From assembly GCA_016508695.1 (NCBI GenBank), contig VNKQ01000004.1, forward strand, positions 1,426,001 to 1,490,000: 64,000 bases of DNA, in the 5' to 3' direction. The position numbers were made by a program, and so were the translations under genes. The notes beneath the pieces are model-generated. The model saw only the letters and a list, made by a program, of their open reading frames with translations, was not told the DNA's origin and did not search any database. The number at the start of each line of letters is the position of its first letter. The first letter of the stretch is position 1. Shown here one piece after another: positions 13,284 through 24,700 of the stretch. Source of the stretch: Hyphodiscus hymeniophilus. Taxonomy: Eukaryota > Ascomycota > Leotiomycetes > Helotiales > Hyphodiscaceae.

Positions 13284-14471
13284 AATACCTTGTGGACAAA
13301 GTATTTTAGATGGTTGTCGAAAACAGAAAGGCAGAGCGGGTTGGTTGTTTATACCCTTCGGATTTGGAAACATATAGCGGGAGCTGGAGTTTCTGGATGG
13401 TCGACGCGAGATCCGTATCTGGGTGCCTTCATGATGAGCATACGATACAGCTATTGCGGCATTGTGGCAGTTTACAGAAATACAGGTGCATGATGTGCGT
13501 TGCGCTTCGGCAGAAGAAATCATAAACAAATATACATATACTCTGACGTTCGGTAGTTCTTGAAGTTCAGTCTCTTTTTTTGCCCACCTTTTCCGCGATT
13601 TTACTCCTTTTGTTTCTGTTGAGAGTACAGTATCGTCTTCCGAGCCATCACATGACCGGATCTAGTAGTGCCAATTATCAGCGCTTGAGTGCGAGGCTAT
13701 CGAATTGCTCCAGTCGACAGGTACAAATTGCTTGAAGCGAATATAGATTCACCCCCATTTTTCTCTTCACAACACCCTTGACCATTGAAACAAGCTTTCC
13801 TACGCTTTCGCTCTTAACCATACTCTACGAAAAGCATCTCCAGAACGTGCGCTCCTTGAATTCTAACACACTCGAACCGCCTCCCAGACTCCCAGTCTCA
13901 GAAGCCTCACGCAACCTCAGGCCCATGGTATGATGGTATCCCGAATTGGAGTCCGAGGGGCTGTGTCAGGCCTCGCGACATTGACTCTTTGAGACCTCCC
14001 GAGTTTCATGGTCTTACACAGCCCCTGGAGAGGACCTCTTCAACACCAGCAATTGCACGAAAGGACTGCGGACATGCCAGATGTGTAGGCTAGGTCTGTT
14101 TCATTTTCCATCATCATTTCATAATGCATGCCGTGCTTGTCCTACGAGTCTCTGACACACAAAGACGTTATTCCGTCTTTCATTGTCGAGGAAGCTTTTC
14201 CTATTGTTTGTTCGTAACTATTGTATCTTCTTTTCACTTCGCCACTTTGTGCTGGTCACCACTCGCCAGACGAGCTTGATTCTTCTTGTTCTTTTCTAAG
14301 CTTTATTTGAGAGACGAAGCAATCCTTTGACAGGGGCTTCAATCAACCTCCTTCTTTCAATCTTTTGCCGTATACTTTGGCAGACGCACTTATCGACAAT
14401 TTTAATCGAACGTACAATCGCTTCATATTTCGTTGCTTGTTACACTCGTTCACGTCGCTATCAACATTCTC
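13284..14471. other. Intergenic region before GH76 gene
   Basis: This holds the 3' region of the phytochrome gene and the presumed promoter and leader of the GH76 gene. I see no coding sequence. It contains the inverted repeat listed at 13957-14025 and pyrimidine-rich stretches near 14220-14350. Confidence 0.5.
13957..14025. repeat. Inverted repeat with 10-base arms
   Basis: GGGGCTGTGT at 13957-13966 is the exact reverse complement of ACACAGCCCC at 14016-14025, with a 49-base loop. It lies about 450 bases upstream of the GH76 start. It could form a hairpin in a long 5' leader or be a palindromic protein-binding site. One 10-base match can arise by chance. Confidence 0.5.
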
Positions 14472-16006
14472 ATGATGCGTCCTACAGCTCTCCTATGGCC
14501 TGGTCTCGTCGCCCAGACCGTGGTTTGCCTCACAGTCGATACTACATCTTTGTGTATGTACCATTCAGTCTAGCACCCAGCCTAAAGATACTGACTGCTC
14601 ATAGCATCGATAAGCAGTGCAGCTAGCACCGTCGCATTTGATCTAATGAAATACTACAGCGGAAACGAGACTGTGCGTTCACTGATCCCCTGCTTCTGTT
14701 ACTCCCAATTAACGCATCATAGGGCCAAACTCCAGGCTTGTTACCACAACCATATTTCTGGTGGGAAGCAGGAGGAATGTTTATGACATTGATAGACTAC
14801 TGGCACTACACAAACGATACCACCTATAACGACGTAATCGAGCAAGGCCTCCTCTTCCAAGCCGGCACAAATGCCGACTACATGCCCACCAACCAAACCA
14901 AAGACGAAGGCAACGACGATCAAGGGTTTTGGGGTATGGCAGCCATGCTCGCAGCCGAGACGAACTTCCAGAATCCCCCGCCAGACTCCCCACAATGGTT
15001 GGCATTGGCCCAGGCAGTGTTCAACGAGATGGCTTCGAGATGGGACCCAACAACTTGCGGTGGCGGTCTGAGATGGCAGATCTTCCAGTTCAATAACGGT
15101 TTTACATATAAAAACTCCATTGCAAATGGTTGTTTCTTCAATTTGGCATCGAGGCTTGCAAGGTACACAGGCAATGGCACGTATGCGACGTGGGCTAATA
15201 CGATCTGGGATTGGGAAAGTTCAGTCGGATTGATCGATGCCAAATACAATATTTACGATGGTGCATCCGATACTCAGAATTGTACCACAATCGACCGTTT
15301 ACAATGGACTTACAACGCAGGAATCTACTTGCACGGCGCAGCAAACATGTACAACTACGTACGCGCCTCCTCCCTTCCGAATTCTTGAATCTCTACTAAT
15401 ACCCAACAGACAGAAGCCGATCCTCTCTGGGAAGAGCGCGTGGAAGGAGTTCTTAACTCCTCCAGTCTCTTCTTCAATTCCGCTGGAGTGATGCAAGAAC
15501 AAGCCTGCGAAACCGTCGGCACATGCGACACCGATCAATTGTCCTTCAAAGCCTACTTCTCCTCCTGGCTAGCGGCCACCTCTGTCTTAGCCCCTTTCAC
15601 CTTCAACACCATCCAGAAGTACCTGCAATCAAGTGCCGTAGCTGCCGGTCTGCAGTGCGATGGTGGCTCGTCAGGTACGCAATGCGGGTTCAAGTGGAGT
15701 GCTGGAGCTGCAAACGATGGGAATTTTGGGGTCGGACAGCAGATGAGTGCGCTGAGCGCGATCCAGACTTCTATGGTTCTGGTCCCCGGCGTGAAGAGCG
15801 TGGTCAGTTTTGCGCCGCTTACGAATACGACGGGTGGAACGAGCATGGGAGATGCGAATGCTGGTATTACGGGCCCCGTGACAGCGAGTAGTATGATGGA
15901 CACGACACCAGCGACGACGGCGGAGAAGGTCTCAGCAGGATTCTTGACGGTGGCAGCTTTAGGTGGTGTCATTGGAGGAAGTGTATTCATGGTACTGGAG
16001 TCGTGA
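14472..16006 (+). CDS. GH76 alpha-1,6-mannanase-like GPI protein (Dcw1/Dfg5 family)
   Basis: Exons are 14472-14553, 14605-14672, 14723-15358 and 15410-16006, giving 460 aa. An N-terminal hydrophobic signal segment (LLWPGLVAQTVVCL) is followed by the GH76 fold. Landmarks are PQPYFWWEAGGMF and the catalytic Asp pair D115-D116 in GNDDQGFWGMAA. The C-terminus is Ser/Thr-rich and ends in a hydrophobic stretch (SAGFLTVAALGG) typical of a GPI attachment signal. Dcw1/Dfg5 proteins act at the plasma membrane and wall, where they are thought to cut the GPI glycan of wall proteins and transfer them to beta-1,6-glucan. The annotation is firm at family level; which paralogue it is cannot be told here. It is tail to tail with a CRH transglycosylase. 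Confidence 0.95.
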
Positions 16007-17366
16007 ATATAGAGAAGTCGTGTGACATCTGAAGTTTCTTGAGCGTGCATTGCAAGGAGTTCGGTTGCTTTTGGTAAGGGGCCAGTGTATGCTACGCTGT
16101 GTGGATTTGATATCCGGCATACTCAGGCGTCTGGGACGACTCGAAAGTCCTACTATTTCGAAAAATGTTTCGTAGACATAGAGTATGCATTCACTTCATC
16201 AAGGTCTCTTGATAAACCACAAGTAGTTCTGATACTTGGATGTAAGTTTTTGTGAGAAGAAATGAAGCGGAAGATGGAAAGAATGGCAGATAACAGAGCA
16301 TAGTATCCACTCCATTTTGTCTACTCCAAGATCTTCTCAATAGCGGATCTCGTACACAAAGGTCTAGGTAGTCTTTCTAGGCTCTGTTTCTTTGGGCTCT
16401 GCAGCAGAATACAAATCGAGGTCTCCGATGCCATCCATCCGACATTGAGGTTCGGACACCACCTCAAATATGCCAGGGAACAACCTATCTTCTAACTCGG
16501 CGAAACCCGTCTTCGGAAGCGTGATCGAGCCAAGCTGTGCAGATTCCGCTCCTGCCTATTGGTTTCCCTCCGTGCCCTCTCTTGCTCTGGCACCTTGCTC
16601 TGTGGTCGTGATACCCAGGTGAGGCCCATCATACAAATACGTATGATCGGCGTCAATCTCAAATGCCTTGCGGAAGCCATTCGTCAAGGTGTCCGAGGAG
16701 GATGTGGGTGCCGCCCGCCTTCAGTATCTGCGGGCTGCTCTATGAAAAACGGACAGAGAGCAAGAATTAAACATCCATACCGCTATTATGCTCTGTCGAA
16801 TTGATTGCATCCATCAAACTCGAAGCCGACCTCGTGCAACACTGTTGACTTTCACTGTATGAACGACCCCCATTCTGCCGTTCTCGAATCGAGAGACGTT
16901 GGCCGGCTGTGCTTGTGAAATGCACTGAAATGATGGACTTTAGAGATTCGGAGCTTGTGCTCGAATTCGGAAAAGCGCCCTCCCCTGTTATCGTAAATAG
17001 GAACTCCAATATATCCTTAATCGGCCTGTCTATCGCTTGGTAGACGTTCTTGCCTGTTGCTCCCATCACAATCCATTATCACAACCAAGCAATGATCCAG
17101 CTCATATGGCCTCACGTGTGATCTAAAATGTCATGGCACAGTCTTTCATCGGCTCTCATTCCACTTTATCCAACCATGCGTGACACCCTAACAAAAGTTT
17201 ATACAAGAAGTTTTGTTTTCCTTTCCGTTCGAAAAAAATCCCAGATAGCCCGAAGGAGTGGACGGCCAACGCCATTAGTACTAAAGACCGTAGTAACAAT
17301 CGCAATGCCCATCCAAAAATGCCTTCTCCCATTCACACAAACTCACAAATACTCGGAACTTCAAAT
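16007..17366. other. Intergenic region between convergent wall genes
   Basis: This is the 1.36 kb between the stop codons of the GH76 and CRH genes. It should hold both 3' untranslated regions. The short frames here show no family motif, and I see no further gene. Confidence 0.5.
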
Positions 17367-18864
17367 CTACAAAGCCATCATTGCGACCAGAGCTACAATT
17401 CCTGCAAAGATACTGCCTTTCATCACACGCTCTTGTCCACCGAGCTTGTCCGCTCCACTCTTTTTTGATGAGCTGGAGCTGGAGTCTCCGCTACCTTGGG
17501 AGAAACCGCTCGAAGCACCGGTCGCTGCGCTGCCACTTCCAGAATCTGTGGAGGTACCAGTGCTTGGTGATGATGATGCGGCGGCGGAAGCGCTGGAGCT
17601 GGAGCTGGAGTCACTGCTTCCTGAGTCACCAGAGTGACTGTCTGTTCCTGGACCGGATCCACTAAGACCTGGAATAGTCTGCACTGTGGAACTGGCTTTG
17701 GGGCCACTAGACGCTGCTGATGAAGAAGCACCGAGGGTCTTGTTCGTTCCAGTTGCGAGGAATGAAGACAAAACTGTGTCATCGGTTCCGTCAATTACGG
17801 TGTTGTTTGTGCCAGCATCCCCATTGTAGGTGTAGGACTTTCCGGTGTTCGTTCCCGGCGCTGATGAGGCATTGAAGCAAGAAATGGTCACGGACTGGAA
17901 GCTTGCATAATAGTATCCATTGTTCTGGATATCAGCAGAATTCCAGTCTACCAAGCCACCGGCCCAGTTAACAGTTCCTATACCATTGGATGAAAGACCT
18001 GCAGGCCAGAGGGAAAGTTGCACGCGAGAAGGTGTTTGAGGGAAGTCCCATTGGTTTGAGGTCGCGTTCCAGGTGTCAGATCGCTTCTTCGTGCGGCCGA
18101 CTTGTCCATCTACCAGCCAAGTTATCGCATCGGGAGTCCAGTCGATTTCGTAGGTGTGGTAGTTGTTGAATGTGTCCGAAAGGGAAATGTTGAGTTCGTT
18201 GTCATCTATTTCAATTAGTACAGGATTCGAACCTTGAATTTGTCAAGAATGCTCACAATCTGGGATACCCTGGAAGTAGTAATTGGATTGAGCAGTCGAC
18301 AAATCGGCTCCAACAAATTCGTAATCGATTTCGTCCTTGACATCTGAGAGCAGAATGAACGCAGTAACAACACCTTGGCCTCTGCTAGTCTTGAAGGTCG
18401 CCTTCACATTTCCGTACCACATGTATGTCGAACTTGCCAGAAGAGTTCCCACGGTATCGGGTGCCATTGTCAAAAGCAAGTTGTTGTCGTAAGGAACTGC
18501 TTGTCCACTCATAACCCAGTCTGTCGTCGACGAATCTCCAAGGTATTTGGTGTTCGCAGTAATACCGTCCATGCTGTTGAAATTGAAAGTCTTGCTTTGG
18601 CAAACAGGTTCCGGAACGCAAGAGTCCAGAGAAAAAGAAGATCGGGGATCACAGCCTCCTAGACAGTATGCACCAACACCACATTGTCCGTACTCTGGAT
18701 GTCAGCGGTCAGCATTTCTTTCAGGCTGGTTTTTCAAGGGAGGGATACTCACGAGAACAGCATGGCGTATCCGAGTTGCATTTACTGCTGAGGCCGCAAG
18801 AAGCTTGGGCAAAGGCAACCGAAGCGGTGGCCAAACCCAGCAGAATTGTAGTTGTTCCAACCAT
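17367..18864 (-). CDS. CRH family glucan-chitin transglycosylase (GH16, CBM18-like)
   Basis: Exons are 18864-18753, 18694-18257 and 18205-17367, giving 462 aa. A signal peptide (TTTILLGLATASVAFAQA) is followed by a Cys-rich module (CGLSSKCNSDTPCC, YGQCGVGAYCLGGC) resembling a CBM18 chitin-binding domain. The GH16 catalytic motif DEIDYE is at residues 158-163. The C-terminal third is a Ser-rich stalk ending in a hydrophobic GPI signal (IFAGIVALVAMMAL). CRH enzymes cross-link chitin to beta-glucan in the wall by transglycosylation. The N-terminal chitin module makes this closest to yeast Utr2/Crh2 in architecture. All expected motifs are intact. Confidence 0.95.
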
Positions 18865-20959
18865 TATGTATAGACTGGCGATAAAAGGCGAATAAAATCA
18901 ACAAAAGATCGATTCAAGCGAGCGGTGATTCCAGTCGTGCAACGTGGAGATGCAGGAGTAGAGTAAGTTGAACGGGCAGCTGCAGGAGCGTAATCAACGC
19001 TGGTTCCGGGATCGCTGGCTGAGTTCCAATGACCAGAATGGATAGCGGATTTCCTGTTTCTTCAACTATACGTAAAAAGGCGAGGGATCCGGAAGGTTTG
19101 GCTGGCTAAGGCTGGGATGAATGTCCTCCTCCAAAGAAATAGAAATTAATGATGATACTGCTTGCTGAGTGCAATGAAGCGAATGTGGTCGACGATGTCG
19201 AAAGGTAAACAAACGTCGCTGGTGGATGACGACGAGGAATGTGGCCGTCGAGGAGGGATGAAGAAGAAGGAAGGAAGGAAGGAAGTGAGGGACCAGGTTT
19301 GAATTTGGATTTGGCAGCCCCTGCCCCCTTCGCCCCCCTGGTTCAACACGAACGGCCGCGCCGCCGCTTGAGTATCTCCCAGCGCCACCCAAGCAAAAAG
19401 AGGATCGTCCGAGAGCACGACCAATGAGATACGAACATACGTCGACAATTGAGTTAAATATATATCTCCACTAAGGGGAGTTCTTTAAAGCGCCAAGAGA
19501 AAACATTGCGGAGAAACACTGGATACGAGAAGCGACAGGCACAGTTGTATCCGTCACTACCGTTGCGTCCGAACGAGGTCGAGGATGAACGTTTCTGCTG
19601 TTTTTGTTTGTTTGGAAAATTGCGATATATCGACACGATGCTCGAACTTGACTCGAGCAGGCAGCAAGGCAAAGTCATCATTCACGGCCAAGAGTTGGAT
19701 TTGGAAGGCTTGGTGCAGGGAAAGAAGGTTCTTACATATTTGCAAGCTTGCTTCTTTAGCGTGTATGGGACGAGACGACCGTCTTCTACGTGGTCACTTT
19801 CACCATGATTCGATCAGAAGTACAAGTAGTTACTACACTGATGTAGGTAGCACTTACTCATTCTTGCGTCTCTCAGAAAGCGCAGATCTTGGTTTCAGGT
19901 AGTTGTTGATCTTATGATGCAGCATTCTCGCTACAACGATTGGCCCCTTTCCAAGAATCCGTGCAAAGAAATATATCTTCAGCCTCGCAGAGCCAGTTCT
20001 CAAAAGCAGACGTTCAATATTCATACTTTGCATGCCCTATCCTCTCACACCTCTTTACCACCACTCGACCCGGGAGACGATTCTAGGCTACTTGTTACTT
20101 TCTCCCTGAGGCCAAGCTCCCACCAACTTGGCTGCCTCCCAACAAACCTCGGGACTATCTTCCGAAAACTCTAGGACTCCCATCCGCAAGTACACAACAT
20201 ACGGCGGAAGTACCGAAGTGGTATTTAGGTGTTGGTAGCTCTCCAGGAGATATTAGGTATATCCAATAAGGGATAGACAGCGGAAACTCGCAGCTGCTAT
20301 CTCGCCCAGTCATGCATTCATTCACCCACCCGGTTGTGTGCCAGCTCTCTGGGAACACCCGCGTTACCTTTAAACCCAGGGTGGTATCCTATCACGCAAC
20401 TCTCTAGAAACCCATCCAACTTTGAGGCTGTGTCTGTTTGTCTCTCGCATGTGAAATGGCCGGTGTGTTTGAAATACCCTGAAAGGCATGTATAGAATTT
20501 GTAAACCCGTTGCGAATTTTAGTCCACTGGGTATCCCATGTCCACCTATCCCCAATTGCACCACAAATTCAGACCAGCTTCCAGCCTAGAGAACTATGAA
20601 TGAATTCCAGCCACCCATCCGCCCTTCTTTTCCAAGCAGATACCCATATGCCCATAGGTACATTTAACAGAAGAAATGCGCCGTAGAATCGACTCCAAGT
20701 TTTGTATCAGGTGCACGTGAAACGATCCGAATGCGATAGATGAGAAGTTCCCGCCTGCGCCGTGCGATCGCACCATGATGCATCAGGGTTGATTGAGAGA
20801 GACACTTAGAAGGGTGTCGTTTGGCTGAGGTTCGAGGGGTCTGGCGCCAGGGCCTTTTTGAAATGTACGTGAGATATTGATGCACCCAAATATGTCTTGG
20901 GAGGAGCGAGCGACATGCGCACGAATACCTCTCCCTTCTGCGGTATCCCAGCACCTCTT
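18865..20959. other. Intergenic region, 2.1 kb
   Basis: This is the promoter side of the CRH gene and the 3' side of a small Myb gene. A purine run of GAA and GGAA units lies at 19259-19280, which is a pyrimidine tract on the CRH strand and may be a promoter element. I see no supported gene. Confidence 0.45.
19259..19280. repeat. GAA/GGAA simple repeat
   Basis: A short purine run made of GAA and then GGAA units lies about 400 bases upstream of the CRH start. On the CRH strand it reads as a CTTCC-type pyrimidine tract, common in fungal promoters. It may equally be a neutral microsatellite. Confidence 0.6.
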
Positions 20960-21724
20960 TTAAATGCGTCCAGCAAAATGCTCTTTGGCGTACTGCTCGC
21001 ATGCCTATATAGACGTCAGCCAAAGCTCCTTTGGCGTGGAGAGTAAGGAGGACCTTTGCTGGTTTGCCAAGTTTTGTGCCGATTGCCTTCCACTTGTTCG
21101 CATCGTATTCTTTGATGGCATTGAGGAGGGCCTGACTCTATTAAGCATCAGCGTAGGAAGTGATGGAACGCGCTCTAGCAGACGGACCTCATCTTCTGCA
21201 AACTCAGCGTAGTGCATATCCTATAAGTCGTCAGTTCAAAAGTATACGACAGGATGGACGCGGTTGGTTATACCTTATACCAATGTTTTTTCACACTCCC
21301 TTCAGTCCTGTTTGGGAAAGTCTGCAAAAACCTCAGTTCCTTCTTGTGTAACACCAACCTCCACTTCAGCACAACCAACCTTTGCAATGTCTGCCCAACT
21401 GTTTCCAGCATCTCTCATAGTCCTCAGTCTCTGCTCTTCAGCCGGCGTCCATGGAGTATTTGTGCGACTCTTCTTTGCTGGGGGTGGACCTGTTGGTGAA
21501 GAGGTCATGCTTGGTTCTTCTGCTCCCATAGAAGTTGGCGCACCACTCGATGGACCAGACATGGCGAGAGGTGCAGTTCCAGATCCCGAGGCGCGTCTCT
21601 TATTCCGCGAACTAGCCGGCGCTGAACTTTCTGGCTTGGTAGACGGGTCAACAGCAGAGGCGTGAGCGCGTGAGGGTGAATTTCCGACGAGTTCGTGATC
21701 AAGTCTGTCTCCACGCTTAGACAT
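20960..21724 (-). CDS. Small Myb/SANT-domain protein
   Basis: Five exons, all joined in phase 0: 21724-21380, 21321-21274, 21220-21188, 21131-21054 and 21004-20960, giving 182 aa. The first 90 residues are disordered and rich in Ser, Pro and Ala. Two Myb-like helical repeats follow. The first is TPWTPAEEQRLRTMRDAG with WADIAKTFPNRTEGSVKKHW; the second is ALLNAIKEYDANKWKAIG with KPAKACEQYAKEHF. The conserved Trp and the recognition helix support DNA binding, so a nuclear regulator is likely, but the target is unknown. Some splice sites are weak (GTTGGT, GTCCTC), yet the joins restore an unbroken Myb pattern across every junction. It diverges from a second Myb gene 5.6 kb away. Confidence 0.85.
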
Positions 21725-24700
21725 TTGGCAGCGGCGGAAATGTGGTGCGCTTGTGCTTGATATTGAAAATACTGAAAGTGAGAAGGCGGGAGGAAGGGGT
21801 CAAGTCGTTGCGCATACGTTGAAAGGACTCGCAAACATTCGTCCGTGGTATGGAATTATTGGTTGAATATCGCCGTGTTGAGGCTGGTCTGCAGGGTAGG
21901 TACAAAGGTACAGGCAGGTACAAAGATACTTACGATCTCTTATGTACTTGGGATCGACAAGATGTAGAAGTCAACAGGGCTGACATGCATTTCCCGCATA
22001 TCTCGCCGACAGCCTTGAGTAGCTCGGCGCAAAGAGGATATGAACTTTGCGGACCTCCTGGATGTCCCTGGGGTGCGTATATGAAGTAGACAAGATTCAA
22101 TGGGCAAAGGTGATTCTTGAGCAGGTGATTAGCAAGGAGAGCTGTTGTGATCTTATGACTTCCAGGTCAAGCCTTCAGCCATTAAGTAGAGTACATCGAC
22201 GCTCATGCAGGAGGCTGTAACGAGATGTCATTGAAAGAAGAGTTGACAAGGGAAGGCTCCCGGTGCAGGAATAAATGATGCCTGTCTGTGATCGGGTTGC
22301 GCGGTACAGCGGTACTTGCGGTATACTTTGAGAGACCACCTGCGCCAGATCCTAGCCCACTCGGGAAACCTGGTAATAAATACACGCTGGGTGGGTAGGT
22401 GAGTAGTGGGGTACAGGGCACATCAAGCTAGGGTCTGGTGGTGGCTTCGAAGTACCTTCGTATCTGGCCAGACATTTGGCACATCTGTCAGCGACTCAGC
22501 CCGTATGCAAAGTACCAACATGGTCTCGGAGCTTCATCCCAGCGGGTTTGGTTTGCGTGCAAATGGCTCCCTTCCTTCCAGGCCCGTACTTGGTAGAGGA
22601 TGCAGGCGTGAGTCGAAGGGGGAGTTAGCGAAGTCACAGGAGAGCAGCCACCATGATCAGTTGGCCCCTGGGGCCACAGAAGATCGCCGTTGCCCAGTCT
22701 GCCTTCAGGTCATAGTTCTCGTGTCCCCGTCAAGAAACAAGGGGGGGTCTGAGAAACAGCGGTACGAGAGGTAGACCTTTGGACTCTGGGAGACCTGCAT
22801 CGAAAGGCTAGGCATAGTAAGACGAAGAATCGTATTCATCGAATATCTCTAGGATGCGCTGGGGGTCCAGTGGCAAACTACCCTGGCCTGGGGTAGGACA
22901 GCTTGTATGGGTATATGCGCTGGAGGGTGGCATGGCATGGCATGGCAGGTGCTGCGGCTTTCGCCAGCTTCGTAAAGTCACTGTCAACTTGACAATCTTT
23001 GCCGAGCGGTGACCCTCCTTTCTGGCTCAGAACCGTCACTATCTACCGCTTCTTGCAGAGAAGGCGAGGCAGTTTCGTCGAAATGGCGGGAACCCTCAGT
23101 GATGATTGGGGAGGGAGAGCAAGGGGAATTAAAGAATGGTGGTCCAGGAAAAGAGTGCCGAAATGTGTCGTCGCAAAAGTTTCTTTGTTGCACTGCTTGC
23201 AGTCTCCACTACGTACAGGAACTACCCATTGCAGTGCATTGCGGGGTAAGCAGTGGAAGGATACCATCCCAGCCTTGCAGTCACTAATCTAAACCGTCCT
23301 GGAGCCAGAGGCTGGCCCTGGCACACAGTACCTCGGTGCTATGCCGTGCATCTATCCCGAGTTGTTTTGATAGAAGTGATGATATGAAAGGGAGATTATT
23401 GCCCAGTGGATAGGAGCCGAAGGCAATACAAAACATTCCATCGCTTAGAGCCGAGAATGCTCAGGGGGTACCAGTAGGACATCTCCGAATGTTATGTAGC
23501 CATGGCCCAGTCTCAAGCATCACAGTACGTACCGAGGCGTAACATTCGCGCATCTGCAAGCAATCGCAGAATAAGTATCTCGGTATCGGTCGGATACGGT
23601 GCCGCGAAGTTTCGTTGGGCGTATCTGGATGTCGCGACCGGTACCTCATTGAGACACATTCAGCAATTGCCCAGATTTGACAGTCCGTATCTATGGAGCT
23701 GGTCCTGTCCTGTCCGATAGCCAAGCTGCCTCGCCTAGACGGTAGACCAATCTGAACTTGTCCAGATCTCCGGCCGCTCCCCTGTACTCCGTATTGTTCA
23801 TGCACGCTGATCCCTTATGGTCGATCAGAAGTCACATATCGTCATTACCCAGAGTATCATTGACATCATTGTACTTCCTTGGAACAACTCTATTCAAGTC
23901 CTATCTCTCTCCAGAATCCAGATTCAAAAACCTTGTATCTTTGCTATGCTTCTACCGATCACAAGATCTGACTCCTACATGGGAAATCATGCTGTTTGGC
24001 GTCAAGTGACTCTTCACTGCTACTCTGAATAGCGGGGTACCCTCCTGACGGTCTGCGATCTCCCTTGACATTATTATTACATGAACACGCGATTGATGAG
24101 ACTCGCCTCGTCGAAGTATTGGCTAATAGGGTCGTTTTCATGCCCATAACAACGAGAATGGCTCAAGTATGACGCCTCTCAAGACTGGAGGTCTCCTATC
24201 ATTCGTCTCCAAAGCCTCTTCGGCTGTCCTCGTCGGGCTTGGACAAGTTCCTGCTTCTTTTCCGGCCCGCGTGGACAGGAGGGTCCCGACTCTCCAACGT
24301 GAGGGCGCGATCTCTGCTTCGTGGCTTTACATACGTTTTCGGCAGACGCCTGCCCTACGGAGAAGTTCTCTTTGTGACGAGAAACAATCACCTGCTTTTC
24401 ATGCAAACGTGTTTGGATCAGGGGCTCGGTCCGAGACAATCAAGTACCTTAAGCCTGCAGCCGCATCCCTTTCTCGGGAGGGAGTTTACCACCGCCACGT
24501 TTATTTTTGACACATCTTACCTCATAAGACTCCTGTGATTTCGAACCTGTTTCTACCGAGGCTTTCTAGGTCTTATCATGGAATGAAGCAAGAACTCATG
24601 AGATGGCTGGCTGCTTGCAGTTAAATATGAATTCTTAACATACCGCAATATGCCAATGTATGCTTGACGTCCTTTTTCTTGTTTCTGGAAGCGTACTTGG

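Noticed and set aside
18222..18240. T-arm-like sequence GGTTCGAATCC on the minus strand
   Set aside because: It lies in a 51-base intron of the CRH gene, too short for a tRNA, and no acceptor or D-arm fits.
22998..23090. tRNA-like start (GCCGAGCGGTGA) as in Leu or Ser tRNA
   Set aside because: No matching acceptor stem, anticodon arm or T-arm within the next 90 bases.
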